A DNA stretch of 64,000 nucleotides from positions 266,526,534-266,590,533 of the forward strand of contig NC_089493.1 of NCBI RefSeq assembly GCF_036850765.1, written 5' to 3'. Both the position numbers and the translations under genes were made by a program. Shown piece by piece: positions 22,735 to 34,715 of this stretch. The notes beneath the pieces were generated by a model that was given only the letters and a program-made list of their open reading frames with translations, was not told the origin of the DNA and searched no databases. The DNA is from Saccopteryx bilineata (Eukaryota > Chordata > Mammalia > Chiroptera > Emballonuridae). Position 1 is the stretch's first letter. Every line of letters starts with the position of its first letter.

Positions 22735-22923
22735 AGAAGGCTGGTTCTTTACACGGATGGTATGGCCTTGAGTGGCCTTGGGAAGTGTCTCCCTCTGGTC
22801 TCCCCTGTGTGCAGGGTGCCAAACTAGTCAGAGAAGGATGGATGCAGGAGACTGGGACCAAGACCTGTGGAGCAAAAGTGAAGGGTTTGCAAAATGGGAG
22901 GAATGACCTATTTCCTTTCCCAG

Positions 22924-23200
22924 AATGGAACAACAGAGGGGGTTTCTGTTGATACTTCTGGGGCTACAATTGCTGTGTGGGGGGGCATTCCTCTACCAAA
23001 ATGACCATTGCTATGACCTCTGCCTTCTTGCCTTTTCTTCATACAAGAAAAGCCAGAGGTGGGAAAGGAACGGCCCTTTGTGGTCCACGTCTCCTCCCCA
23101 GGAATCCCTCACTAGGATGTGTACTCCCACATCAGCCAGATCCACCCTGTGGACATCAGTAAGGAGGATCTGCCCAACTGCCGCCTCATCAGTTGCTTTT
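22924..23200 (+). pseudogene. B4GALT-like exon 1 (signal anchor and stem)
   Basis: ATG at 22925 lies one base after a CCTTTCCCAG acceptor, so an untranslated exon probably precedes it. The start MEQQRG is followed by a hydrophobic run (FLLILLGLQLLCGGAFLY), which fits a short cytoplasmic tail and signal anchor. The frame then shifts near 23040. The stem continues in another frame with DVYSHISQIHPVDIS, like the DVYSNLSHLP stem of B4GALT3, directly after stop TAG at 23113. The donor was not found. Confidence 0.7.
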
Positions 23201-23319
23201 GGGGCCTTCTACACTCCCAACCCCACTTTGGGCTTTGGGGAGCTGGCAAGAAATAGTTGAGGAGGGGGCAGAACTGAAAGCAGAAGACAGTAGACCTGGT
23301 GGTGGTAGGTGATGGAAAA

Positions 23320-23553
23320 AGAGCTGGCTATCTATTGCCGCATCATAATGAGTCAGCCTGAAACTTAGTGTCTTTAAGCATTCATTAACTTTCCAAGTTT
23401 ATGTGAGTCAGGAGTGTTGGGAAGGGCTCAGCTGGGCAGTTGTAGTCCACGTCTTTTACACAGTGAGATGTTGCTAGAGCTTCAACAGCAGGGGGTGAGT
23501 GTGGCAGGAGCTTACTGGACACTTGGCTCTCTTTATGTGGTCTGTCCACAATA
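23320..23553 (-). repeat. MLT1-like LTR fragment, left half
   Basis: Resembles the complement of an old MaLR (MLT1) LTR: CTATCTATTGCCGCATCATAATG, interrupted, then CAAGTTTATGTGAGTCAGGAG. It continues at 32093 after the L1 insertion. Confidence 0.45.
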
Positions 23554-24294
23554 GTTCAGGCTTTCTTTTTTATTTTTATTTTTTGACAGTTTATTCCTTC
23601 TTTTTTTATTATAATTTTATTTTTTTAATGGGGTGACATTAATAAATCAGGGTACATATATTCAAAGAAAACATGTCCAGGTTATCTTGTCATTCAATTA
23701 TGTTGCATACCCATCACCCAAAGTCAGATTGTCCTCTGTCACCTTCTATCTAGTTTTCTTTGTGCCCCTCCCCCTTCCCCTTTCCCTCTCCCTCTCCCCC
23801 CACCCCCCCTATAACCACCACAATCTTATCAATGTCTCTTAGTCTCGCTTTTATATCCCACCTACGTATGGAATAATGCAGTTCCTGTTTTTTTCTGATA
23901 TACTTATTTCACTTCGTATAATGTTATCAAGATCCCACCATTTTGCTGTAAATGATCCGATGTCATCATTTCTTATGGCTGAGTAGTATTTCATAGTGTA
24001 TATGTGCCACATCTTCTTTATCCAGTTATCTATTGACGGGTTTTTTGGTTGTTTCCATGTCCTGGCCACTGTGAACAATGCTGCAATGAACATGGGGCTG
24101 CATGTGTCTTTACATATCAATGTTTCTGAGTTTTTGGGGTATATACCCAGTAGAAGGATTGCTGGGTCATAAGGTAGTTCTATTTTCAGTTTTTTGAGGA
24201 ACCACCATACTTTCTTCCATAATGGTTGTATTACTTTACATTCCCACCAACAGTGAATGAGGGTTCCTTTTTCTCCACAGCCTCTCCAACATTT

Positions 24295-24490
24295 TTTTTA
24301 AAAAATATTTTATTTATTGATTTTTTAGAGAGAGAGGAGTGAGAGAGACAGAGAGAGAGAGAGAGAAGGGGGAGGAGCAGGAAGCATCAACTCCCATATG
24401 TGCCTTGACCAGGCAAGCCCAAGGTTTCGAACCGGCAACCTCAGTGTTCCAGGTCGACGCTTTATCCCACTGCGCCACCACAGGCCGGGC
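24295..24490 (-). mobile_element. SINE group B inside L1 ORF2
   Basis: Reverse copy with a 17-bp duplication, CAGCCTCTCCAACATTT, at 24278 and 24491. Confidence 0.92.
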
Positions 24491-25864
24491 CAGCCTCTCC
24501 AACATTTGCTATTACCTGTCTTGTTGATAATAGCTAATCTAACAGGTGTGAGGTGGTATCTCATTGCACTTTTGATTTGCATTTCTCTAATAACTAAAGA
24601 AGATGAGCATCTTTTCATATATCTGTTAGCCATTTGTATTTCTTCCTGGGAGAAGTGTCTGTTCATGTCCTCTTCCCATTTTTTTATTGGATTGTTTGTT
24701 TGTTGTTGAGTTTTATGAGTTCTTTGTATATTTTGGATATTAGGCCCTTATCTGAGCAGTTGTTTGAAAATATCAGTTCCCATTTAGTTGGCTGTCTGTT
24801 TATTTTGTTTATTTTGTTATCAGTTTCTCTTGCTGGCAAAAACTTCTTAGTCTGATGTAGTCCCATTCATTAATTTTTGCCTTCACTTCTCTTGCCTTTA
24901 GAGTCAAATTCATAAAATGCTCTTTAAAACCCAGGTCCATGAGTTTAGTACCTATGTCTTCTTCTATGTACTTTATTGTTTCAGGTCTTATGTTTAGATC
25001 TTTGATCCATTCTGAGTTAATTTTAGTACAAGGGGACAAACCGTAGTCCAGTTTCATTCTTTTGCATGTGGCTTTCCAGTTTTCCCAGCACCATTTGTTG
25101 AAGAGGCTTTCTTTTCTCCATTGTGTGTTGTTGGCCCCTTTATCAAAAATTATTTGACTATATGTGTGTGGTTTTATTTCTGGGCTTTCTATTCTGTTCC
25201 ATTGGTCTGAGTGTCTATTTTTCTGCCAATACCATGCTGTTTTGATTGTCGTGGCCCTATAATATAGTTTGAAGTCAGGTATTGTAATGCCCCCAGCTTC
25301 ATTCTTTTTCCTTAGGATTGCTTTGGCTATTTGGGGTTTTTTATAGTTCCATATAAATCTGATGATTTTTTGCTCCATTTCTTTAAAAAATGTCATTGGA
25401 ATTTTGATGGGAATTGCATTAAATTTATATATTGCTTTGGGTAATATGGCCATCTTGATTATATTTATTCTTCCTAACCAAGAACAAGAAATATTCTTCC
25501 ATCTCATTATATCTTTTTCGATTTCCCTTAACAATGGTTTGTAGTTTTCATTATATAAGTCCTTTACATTCTTTGTTATGTTTATTCCTAGGTATTTTAT
25601 TTTTTTTGTTGCAATTGTGAAGGGGATTATTTTTTTGAGTTTGTTCTCAAATGTTTCATTGTTGGCATATAGAAAGGCTATGGACTTCTGTATGTTAATT
25701 TTGTATCCTGCGACCTTACTGTATTGGCTTATTGTTTCTAGTAGTCTTTTTGTGGATTCTTTGGGGTTTTCGATGTATAGGATCATATCATCTGCAAAAA
25801 GTGATACCTTTACTTCTTCTTTTCCGATATGGATGCCTTTTTTTTTTTTTTTTTTACATAGTAA

Positions 25865-26099
25865 GATTTTTCAGAAACAGACATTCTTTTTTATTTTATT
25901 TTATTTTTATTTTTATTTATTCATTTTAGAGAGGAGAGAGAGAGAGAGACAGAGAGAGAGAGGAGAGAGAGACGGGGGGAGGAGCTGGAAGCATCAACTC
26001 CCATATGTGCCTTGACAAGCAAAGCCCAGGGTTTCGAACTGGCGACCTCAGCATTTCCAGGTCTACGCTTTTATCCACTGCGCCACCACAGGTCAGGCC
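25865..26099 (-). mobile_element. SINE group B, array member 1
   Basis: First of three tandem reverse copies. It is preceded by a T run and about 30 extra bases, and ends GGTCAGGCC before the GATATGGATGCC direct repeat. It shares the rare variant GGTCTACGCTTTTATCC with member 2. Confidence 0.9.
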
Positions 26100-26124
26100 C
26101 GATATGGATGCCTTTTATTTCTTT

Positions 26125-26338
26125 TTTTTATTTTTTATTTTTATTTTATTTTATTTATTCATTTTAGAGAGGAGACAGAGAGGGACAGAGAGAGACAGAG
26201 AGAGAGAGAGACGGGGGGAGGAGCTGGAAGCATCAACTCCCATATGTGCCTTGACCAGGCAAGCCCAGGGTTTCGAACCGGCGACCTCAGCATTTCCAGG
26301 TCTACGCTTTTATCCACTGCGCCACCACAGGTCAGGCC
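26125..26338 (-). mobile_element. SINE group B, array member 2
   Basis: Second copy. The repeat CGATATGGATGCCTTTTATT stands before it at 26100 and after it at 26339. Confidence 0.9.
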
Positions 26339-26364
26339 CGATATGGATGCCTTTTATTTCTTTT

Positions 26365-26575
26365 TTTTTTTTTAATTTTAATTTTATTTTATTTATTCAT
26401 TTTAGAGAGGAGACAGAGAGGGACAGAGAGAGACAGAGAGAGACAGAGACGGGGGGAGGAGCTGGAAGCATCAACTCCCATATGTGCCTTGACCAGGCAA
26501 GCCCAGGGTTTTGAACCAGCGACCTCAGCATTTCCAGGTCGATGCTTTATCCACTGCGCTACAACAGGTCAGGCC
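26365..26575 (-). mobile_element. SINE group B, array member 3
   Basis: Third copy. Its GA-rich stretch (GAGACAGAGAGGGACAGAG) is shared only with member 2. It is followed by GCCTTTTATTTCTTTG, where the L1 sequence resumes. Confidence 0.9.
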
Positions 26576-28931
26576 GCCTTTTATTTCTTTGTCTTGTCTG
26601 ATTGCTCTGGCTAGAACCTCTAGTACCACATTAAATAAGAGTGGGGAGAGTGGACAACCCTGTCTTGTTCCTGATTTAAGGGGGAAAGCCTTCAGTTTTA
26701 TGCCATTTAATATGATGTTAGCTGATGGTTTATCATATATGACCTTTATCATGTGGAGATATTTTCCTTCTATACCCATTTTGTTGAGAGTCTTAAACAT
26801 AAAATTGTGTTGTATTTTATCGAAAGCCTTTTCTGCGTCTATTGATAAGATCATGTGGTTTTTGTTCTTTGTTTTGTTGATATGGTGTATTACGTTAACC
26901 GTTTTACATATGTTGAACCATCCTTGAGATTCTGGGATGAATCCCACTTGATCATGATGTATTATTTTTTTAATATGTTGTTGTATTCGATTTGCTAGTA
27001 TTCTGTTTAGTATTTTAGCATCTGTATTCATTAGAGATATTGGTCTGTAGTTTTCTTTTTTTGTGCCATCCTTGCCTGGTTTTGGTATGAGGGTTATGTT
27101 GGCCTCAGAAAATGTGTTTGGAAGTATTGCTTCTTCTTCAATTTTTTGGAAGACTTTGAGTAGAATAGGAACCAAGTCTTCTTTGAATGTTTGATAAAAT
27201 TCGCTGGTATAGCCGTCAGGGCCTGGACTTTTATTTTTGGGGAGGTTTTTAATGGTTTTTTCTATTTCTTCTCTACTAATAGGTCTGTTTAGGCTTTCTG
27301 CTTCTTCTTGACTCAGTCTAGGAAGGTTGTATTGTTCTAGGAATTTATCCATTTCTTCTAGGTTGTTGAATTTAGTGGCATAATGTTTTTCATAGTATTC
27401 TATAACAATTCTTTGTATATCTATGATGTCCGTGGTGATTTCTCCTCTTTCATTTTGGATTTTGTTTATATGAGTTCTTTCTCTTTTTTCCTTGGTAAGT
27501 CTTGCCAAGGATTTGTCAATTTTGTTGAACTTTTCAAAGAACCAGCTCCTTGTTCTATTAATTTTTTATATAGTTTTTCTGTTCTCTAATTCATTTATTT
27601 CTGCCCTGATTTTTATTAACTCCTTTCTTTGGCTGGTTTTGGGTTGTCTTTGTTCTTCTCTTTCCAGTTCCTTAAGGTGTGAAGTTAAGTGGTTCACTTG
27701 GGCTCTCTCTTGTTTGTTCATATATGCCTGAAGTGATATGAACTTCCCTCTTATCACTGCTTTTGCTGCATCCCATAGATTCTGATATGTCGTATTGTCA
27801 TTTTCACTTGTCTGTATATATCTTTTGATTTCTGCACTTATTTCTTCTTTGACCCATTCATTTTTTAAAAGTATGTTGTTTAGTTTCCACATTTTTGTGG
27901 GATTTTTTTCCTCTTTTTTGCAGTTGAATTCTAGTTTCAAGGCTTTATGATCAGAAAATATGCTTGGTACAACTTCGATTTTTCTAATTTGCTCATGTTG
28001 TTTTTGTGGCCCAACATATGGTCAATTCTTGAGAATGATCCATGTACACTGGAGAAAAATGTATACTCTGTCACTTTGGGATGAAATGTCCTGTAGATGT
28101 CTATCATATCCAGGTGCTCTAGTGTTTTGTTTAAGGCCATTGTTGATTCTCTGTTTGGATGACCGATCTAGAGCCGTCAGTGGTGTATTGAGGTCTCCAA
28201 GTATGATTGTATTTTTGTCAGTTTTTGTTTTAAGGTCAATAAGTAGCTGTCATATATTTTGGTGCTCCTTGGTTTGGTGCATATATATTAAGAATTGTTA
28301 TGTCTTCTTGATTCAGTGTCCCCTTAGCCATTATGAAATGGCCATTTTTGTCTCTGAGTACTTTTGCTGTCTTGTAGTCAGCATTATCAGATATGAGTAT
28401 TGCTACGCCTGCTTTTTTTTGGATGTTATTTCCTTGGAGTATTGTTATCCAGCCTTTCACTTTGAATTTGTTTTTATCCTTGTTGCTTAGATGAGTTTCT
28501 TGTAGGCAGCATATAGTTGGATTTTCTTTTTTAATCCATTCTGCTACTCTGTGCCTTTTTATTGGTGAGTTTAATCCCTTTACATTTAGTGTAATTATTG
28601 ACACTTGTGAGTTCCCTATTGCCATTTTATAGATTGCTTTCTGTTAGTTTTGTGTCTTGTTTGATCCTTCTCTTTCGTTTTTCTATCTTTTGTTTTTATT
28701 TGTTTGTATTCCATACATCTTTCCTCTGTTGCTATCTTTTTTAAATCATGTGCCTCTGTGGTGGTTTTTTCAATGGTGGTTACCATTAAGTAATGAAAAG
28801 GGTTCCTACCCTGTTCATTGTAGTGCACTATCTTGTGAGTACTTCTGCACTCCATCGTCCTTTGCTACTGTTAATCTCCATCCTCCCCCCTCCCCCTTTT
28901 TTTTTGTTGTTGTCACAGTTTAAATTTGGTT

Positions 28932-29949
28932 TTATTGTGTTCTTCTTGGAGCTTTAATTTGTGGCTTTGTGTTTTTTTTGTTCTTTGTATCTGATTGGAG
29001 AACCCCCTTTAGTAATTCCTGGAGTGGGGGTTTTCTGATGATAAATTCCCTCATCTTTTCTGTATCTGTGAATGTTTTTATTTCTCCTTTGTATTTGAAG
29101 GATAGCTTTGATGGGTATAGTATTCATGGCTGAAAGTTTCTCTCTTTCAGGACTTTAAATATTGGGGTCCACTCTCTTCTAGCTTGTAGAGTTTCTGTTG
29201 AGAAATCTGATGATAATCTAATGGGCCTTCCTTTATATGTTGTATTCTTCTTTTCCCTGGCTGCCTTGAGAATTTTCTCTTTGTCCTTGGTTTGTGCCAA
29301 TTTTATTATGATGTGCCTTGGAGTAGGTTTGTTGGGGTTAAGAAAACTCGGAGTTCTGTTTGCTTCTTGAATTTGAGGCTTTAGTTCTTTCCACAGGCTT
29401 GGGAAGTTCTCATCTATTATTTGTTTGAGTATGTTCTCCATTCCATTTTCTCTCTCTTCTCCCTCTGATATACCTATTATTCTTATGTTATTCTTTTTGA
29501 TGGAGTCAGATAATTCCCGTAGGGCTATCTCTTTTTTTAAATTTTTGAGTCTCTCTTTCTTCTTCTCTCTGTTGTGCCTCAAGTTGCTTGTCTTCTATTT
29601 CACTAATCCTCTCTTCTATCTGGCCTGTTCTATTAGCTAAGCTTGTTACCTCATTTTTCAGCTCGTGAATTGAGTTTTTCATCTCTGTTTGATTTGTTTT
29701 TATAGTTTCAATTTCCTTGGTAATATATTCTTTGTGTTCATTGAGTTGTTTTCTGAGCTCCCTAAATTGCCTTTCTGTGTTTTGTATATCTCTGAGTATT
29801 TTTAGGATTTCTATTTTAAATTCTCTGTCATTTAACTCCAAGGTTTCCAATATATTAAATTTTTTCTCCATAGATTTTTCCTCATCTATCTGTGTTACCT
29901 CTCTTTCTTTTGTATCCATGATATTTGATTTTCTCTTCCTTAATGGCAT
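28932..29949 (-). pseudogene. L1 ORF1p remnant, frameshifted
   Basis: Starts MPLRKRKSNIMDTKERE like the intact copy, is open to about 29506, then shifts in an A-rich codon run near 29540 and continues in another frame through the RRM-like part. It lacks a full frame to the end. Confidence 0.92.
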
Positions 29950-32077
29950 CTGAGGGTGGTTTTGTTGATAGTATTAATGAGATTTAATAAAGAATAAAAA
30001 TAATAAAAAAGTAAAAATAAAAAGAAGAGTTTTTTAAAAAAAAAATTAAAAAAAGGAAAATTATTCCCCCCCCTCCTTTTTCCCTCTCCTCTCCTCTCCC
30101 CTCTTTCTTGAGAAAATCTTGTGGTGAACTGTAATTATATTGTACTAAATAGAACAAACAATGCCTATAATGGAGGGCCTGAGTTGGGGAGAAGTAATAA
30201 AGGGGCAAAAGAAGGGGGTATGGATCCACAAAATGCAAATAAGGAAAAAATTTGGGTCAAGAATAAAATGATTTGCTTTTAGGTGTTGGTTGACTAAGAG
30301 ATATGAGAGGAATTAGAGGGAAACAGGAAAATGGGGGGGAAAATTAAAAAAATTACTATTGTATTTAGTAGAACAAGAACTAGATAAAATGGAGAGCCAG
30401 GGTTGGGAGCACGGTTAGTGAGTTAAAAAAGTGAAGTAAAACCCCCCAAAATGCCACAAACATAAGTTTGAGTCCCAGATAAGATAATTTGCTCATTATT
30501 GAGGATTGAATGAGAGGAAATGAAAAGGAGAAAGGAAGAAACTAATATAGAGGGAGAAAAGAAAGAGAGAAAAAAAGAAAAAAAAAAGAGGAAACCACTA
30601 AAAGAAGAAAAAAGAAAAAAAAGGAGAGAGAGAGAGAGAGAGAGAGTTAAGGGTTTTGGAATGTAACCCTCATAGAGAGAAAGGAAGAGGAAAGAAAAGA
30701 TAATGGGAGATGTAACACTTACGGGTAGTGTAGTTCAAAGAGAGGAGCGAGTAAGACTGGCAGAGAATTAAACAGCCAAATTGGAAGAGGAAAAAAAAAA
30801 TCAAGACATGAAGATAAGAGAAACAAACGAACAAATATAATAAAATGGGATAGGTTATAAAGTCTGTGGATTATTCTTGATTTTGAGAGGTTATCTTCTT
30901 GCTTTTTCTTTTCTCTCCCTCTTCCTGGTCGGTGACTCTGTACCCCGGGTTCTGCCCCCATGGAACGCTCAGGTAGAGGTTTGCAGTTGATAAATCTCTA
31001 TGGCGATGTCATGTATTGGGCTTCAGTCTCGTTGGCAGTCGAGGCTCATTAACATTTGTAGGCTCCAACAGTGAGAGAGTCCGTGTTCCTGGATCCTCTC
31101 TCCTAGTCTTTCCTTCCTCGATTAGTAGCCTGGTAATCCAGCTATGGGGTTGCTGCTGCCTCTGCCTGGATAGTAAGAGGTTCAAAGAGCTGGCAACTCC
31201 CCACTCTATTCCCACTCAGCACAGGGCTCTGGGTAAGGCTCAGTCAGTCAGAGCTGCTAGCATAATCAGGCGGGGCTTCTGCCCACACAAAGACCTCTGA
31301 CTCTGCCACTCTGTTCGGTAACACGTGCGGACGGGTCCCCACTCCCGGGGCACTCGGAGGAATCTCTTGCTCACTATCTGTGTGCGCAGACCAGGATATC
31401 AGGCCGGCAGTCTCATCCTCTGAGTGAAACCCCTGCCCGCACAGAAAAGTTCCAGCGTTGGAATTAGCTCTCGCTCCTTCCCCATGTGCGGCTTTTTCAG
31501 GGCGCTGGGGTGGCCCGAGATTCCGCTTTTGGCCCACACAAAGGCCCCTGACTCTGCCTCTCTGTCTGGAAACATGGGCGCCCACTGCCGAGGCGCTCGG
31601 AGGAATCTCTTGCCCATTATCTGCATGCGCCGACCAGGAGATTGGGGTGAATGGCCGCCCCACTTGTCTTTCTTTATCTGGGTTTGGTGCGAGTGTTAGC
31701 TTGTATTGCCTGGGTTGCCACAGGCACAGTTTTTCCTCGGCTTGGATCTCCGTGCCACAGCCTGGTTCGGCCGTTTGTGCCACGGCCTGGATCTATTCAC
31801 CCCCTTTGCCTGTCTTAGTTTCTATACTCTCAGTTTCCAGTGAAAGCAGCCCTATTTAGGTTAGTAAGAAAGGTGGAGTATTTCTTACTCCCTATTTCCT
31901 TCAGGGTTTGATTGTATATTTAGCCAATTTTTCGCTCGACCATACCTTCGGGTGTATTGCGGAACATCTGGAGGCTCCAAGGATAGATTTTTCTGTTTCT
32001 TGTTGAAGATCTTGTTGAGTTTTTGGGGAGATTTATAGGTATTGCTTCCTACTGTGCCATTACTCTGAGGTCATCTC
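29950..32077 (-). promoter_or_regulatory. L1 5' UTR with two promoter-like monomers
   Basis: Same architecture as in the left L1 but with two CpG-rich units. The anchors (CCCACACAAAG followed by CTGACTCTGCC) start at 31282 and 31533, spacing about 250 bp. A/G-rich inner part at 30000-30850. Confidence 0.7.
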
Positions 32078-32092
32078 AGTTCAGGCTTTCTT

Positions 32093-32280
32093 ACAGCGTG
32101 ATGGCCTAAAGCTTACATGGTGGCTGACAGCTTCAAAAGCAAGTATTTGCATAAACAAGGCAGAAGTCAAAAGGCCTATTATGATCTAGCCTCAAAAGCC
32201 ACATAATATCACTTCTTCCATACTCCATTCATTAAAACCATTGGAAAATCCCACCTGATTTAAAGGTGTGGGGATAACAC
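32093..32280 (-). repeat. MLT1-like LTR fragment, right half
   Basis: Continues the fragment ending at 23553: CAAGGCAGAAGTCAAAAGGCC and TTCTTCCATACTCCATTC phrases. Confidence 0.4.
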
Positions 32281-32756
32281 ATAACAGATAAACACATCTG
32301 TTAAGAGGACTAATGTCAATGTCACATTGTAAGAGGGGCATGTTGGATAAGAGACATTGTTGTGGGCATCTCTGGAAAAAGTGTGGTCCATTACAAAAAG
32401 AGAGGAGGCACAACTGGGGGTGAGTGGATGGATGGTGGAGCCCTCAGTGATAGTGGGAACTGAGAAGGACAATATGCTGAGGTGTAGGGAAAGTGGGCAG
32501 TCTGAGAACCATCCAGGAGGAGACATGTAAGATGCTGGTTGGAGTTGGAGCTGAGGAGGCAGCTTTGGGACCATTGGGGTCCACAGAAAGAAAAGCAGAA
32601 GGAGATGATGAGTTTGCTGAGGGGGGAAGAGAGAAACATGGTTGCTGGGAAAGAGAGGAGGGAAGAATCAGAGGAGGTGGTATTGAGAGGGGGAGGGAAA
32701 GCCAGGAGGCCAGGGCACTTCTGAGCCAACAGGGGAAGCTCAGAGCCCTTTGTGCT
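32281..32756. other. Intron sequence, no gene seen
   Basis: Purine-rich sequence of the pseudogene's first intron. Open frames of 60-135 codons on both strands result from low stop density and have no family resemblance. Confidence 0.45.
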
Positions 32757-33186
32757 GGTGTATTAGTTTCCAGAGCTGCCACGACTAAGTACCACAAACA
32801 GGGTGACTTAAAACAACAGAGATTTATTCTCTTGCAGATCTGGAGGCCAAAAGTCCAAAATCAAGATATGGCCAGGGTTGGTTCTTCCTGGATGTTTTGA
32901 GGGAGAAACCATCATATTCTTCTCTTCTAACTTCTGGTGGTTGCTGGCAGTTCTCAACACTCCTTGGCTTGTAGGCACATCACTTTATTTTATGCCTCTA
33001 TGGCTGCCTCCTCTCTGGGGCTTCACATGGTCTTCTTATAAGGACACCCTTCATTGGATTTAGGGACTACCCTAATCCAGTATGATTGTATTTTAACCGA
33101 ATATGTCTGTGAAAAGACCCTATTTTCAAATAAACCACATTCCGAAGACAGGAATTTGGGGATGGGGAATAATTCAACCCAATAAA
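32757..33186 (-). mobile_element. MLT1-type LTR (ERVL-MaLR)
   Basis: The plus strand reads TATTAGTTTCCAGAGCTGCC, AACAACAGAGATTTATTCTC, CTTATAAGGACACC and ATTCAACCCAATAAAA. This is the reverse complement of an MLT1 LTR, which begins TGTTATGGGTTGAATTGTG in consensus from memory. Confidence 0.75.
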
Positions 33187-33247
33187 ACTGGGTTTTAGGG
33201 TTTCTGGGTTAGGTCCCTGATCATCTCTGGCCTTTCCCTCTCTCAAG

Positions 33248-33482
33248 TGGCCCTTTGAAGGTGATGATCCCAGAGAACCTGACAATGGAGCAGGTGGTGG
33301 GAAAGAACCCCCTGGTGGAGCTGGGAGGCCAATACCAGCCACCTGACTGCTGTACACGGCACCACACAGCAGTAATGGTGCCCTACTATGGGCAAGCTCA
33401 GCACCTGCAGCACTTGCTCTTCCACCTGCACCCCTTCCTGCAATGCCAGCAACTATATTATGCCATATACGTGGTGAACCAG
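33248..33482 (+). pseudogene. B4GALT-like exon 2
   Basis: Open throughout, reading GPLKVMIPENLTMEQVV, then GGQYQPPDC and HLLFHLHPFLQCQQLYYAIY. It matches the family's ENP, GGRYxPxDC and LHPxLQRQQLxYGIYV phrases. It lies between a CTCTCAAG acceptor and a GTGTGG donor. Odd changes are YYGQAQ for the usual FRNRxE and YYAIYVV for DYGIYVI. Confidence 0.85.
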
Positions 33483-33489
33483 GTGTGGC

Positions 33490-33800
33490 AGGAATGAGGT
33501 GGGGCAAGGGCAAGAGGGCAGAGTACTGAGCATATATAGCCTTGGACAATTAGAGCTGAAGGTGTCACTCTGATCTGAGTGTTTGGGTCAGAGAGTATCC
33601 GGGGGGCTGGATTTATGAGTCAAGAAGATCTTGAATTGGGAGAAATCAGAGCCAAGGGCTATAGGTTTAGTCTTGACTGGCTGAATTTGGGATCAGCCTG
33701 AATGGCTGTCTCAGGGAAAGACATGGTTTCACTGAATCTGGGCCTCTCTGAGGCCAGGGCTGGCCAAATTGGGCAATAAAGCTATGGGGTACATTAAAGG
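33490..33800. other. Intron sequence, nothing recognised
   Basis: Unique intronic sequence between exon 2 of the pseudogene and a MIR-like region. Confidence 0.4.
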
Positions 33801-33807
33801 GGTTTGG

Positions 33808-34385
33808 GATCAGTTAGATGCTTGTTTGAATTCTGGCCTTGTTCATTACTATGTGTGTGGTCTGAGTGTTGGACCAATCATCCATCCACATGTCCATCCA
33901 TCCATCCATCCACCCATCCACCCATCCACCCATCCACCCATCCATCCACCCATGCATTCACCCACCCATCCTTCCATCCTTTCATCCATACATCCACCCA
34001 TCTACCCATCTACCCATCCACCCATCCACCCATCCACCCATCCATTCATCCATCCATCCATCCATCCATCCATCCATCCATCCATCCATCCACCCATCCA
34101 TCAACCCATTCACCTATTCATCCATCCTTCCATCCATCCTTCCATCCATCCATCCATCCATCCATCCATCCATCCATCCATCCATCCATCCATCCTTCCC
34201 ACTGTTACTCAGAATAACTATGTATAAACTTGGGGAACTTACCCTCTGTGCCATGGTTTTCTTATTCATGAGACAAGAATGATAACAACACCCACATCAC
34301 TGGGTTTTGAGAAAAATTAATTGACTTAATGAATGTATAGCAGTGATGCCAATGCCTGGCACATAGTAGGTGCTCAATAAGTGGT
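33808..34385 (+). repeat. MIR split by a (CCAT)n expansion
   Basis: MIR text stands left (GCTTGTTTGAATTCTGGCC) and right (GGGAACTTACCCTCTGTGCC, then GCACATAGTAGGTGCTCAATAA) of the tetranucleotide tract. Confidence 0.65.
33883..34198. repeat. (CCAT)n microsatellite, about 315 bp
   Basis: Tetranucleotide tract with CCAC, TTCA and CTAC variants. It is pure in 34046-34090 and 34144-34194. Being four bases long, the unit lets all three frames stay open as Pro/His/Ser/Ile repeats; these are not genes. Confidence 0.97.
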
Positions 34386-34715
34386 ATGATGATGGTGATT
34401 TTGATGATGGCGATTATGGTTTCAATGGTGATGATTCTGGTAACAATGGTGATACTTAAGATGGTGCTGCTGCTGATGACAGTGATGATGATGGTGGTGA
34501 CAGCAGTGGTAGTGAGGATGATTGTGTTCATGGTGGTGATGGTGATAGTAATAGTAATGATGGAGATGAGGGGATTATGTGGATGGTGTTGAAGATAATG
34601 CAGATAGTGATAATGATGCTATGATGTTGATAATGGACATGATGATAATAAGTGATGATGTGATGGTTAAAGTGATGGTGATAAAGAAGATGATGAAGAT
34701 AGAGGAAGAAGAGAA
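34385..34715. repeat. Imperfect (GAT/GGT)n trinucleotide region
   Basis: Degenerate TGATGATGG-type repeats over about 330 bp with scattered interruptions. Confidence 0.85.

Larger units (their letters stand above)
23851..28625 (-). pseudogene. L1 ORF2p remnant (endonuclease, reverse transcriptase)
   Basis: Endonuclease is readable from 28625 (MAIGNSQVSIITLN) until a 2-base deletion near 28250 ends the frame. The reverse transcriptase reads from about 27500 down, including NYRPISLMN and [20 protein letters not shown]; the catalytic FADD block falls where SINEs entered. The C-terminus ([15 protein letters not shown]) ends at 23851. SINEs at 24295-24490 and 25865-26575 interrupt it. Confidence 0.92.
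23568..32077 (-). mobile_element. LINE-1, full-length but inactive (second copy)
   Basis: An L1 of about 7.8 kb plus later SINE inserts, lying in the galactosyltransferase intron in antisense. A perfect 15-bp duplication, AGTTCAGGCTTTCTT, stands at 23553 and 32078. The 5' UTR is 29950-32077, ORF1 28932-29949, ORF2 23851-28625 and the tail is at 23568. Both frames are broken and four SINEs lie inside ORF2. Confidence 0.95.

Noticed and set aside
32260..32900. Open frames of 104-135 codons on both strands
   Set aside because: No start context, domain or splice pattern; the purine/pyrimidine bias of the region lowers stop frequency.
33883..34198. Possible CRISPR-like array
   Set aside because: The units are four bases with no spacers; this is a eukaryotic microsatellite.
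33769..34282. Three overlapping His/Pro/Ser/Ile-rich frames of about 140-150 codons
   Set aside because: Artefact of the CCAT tetranucleotide repeat, which has no stop in any phase.
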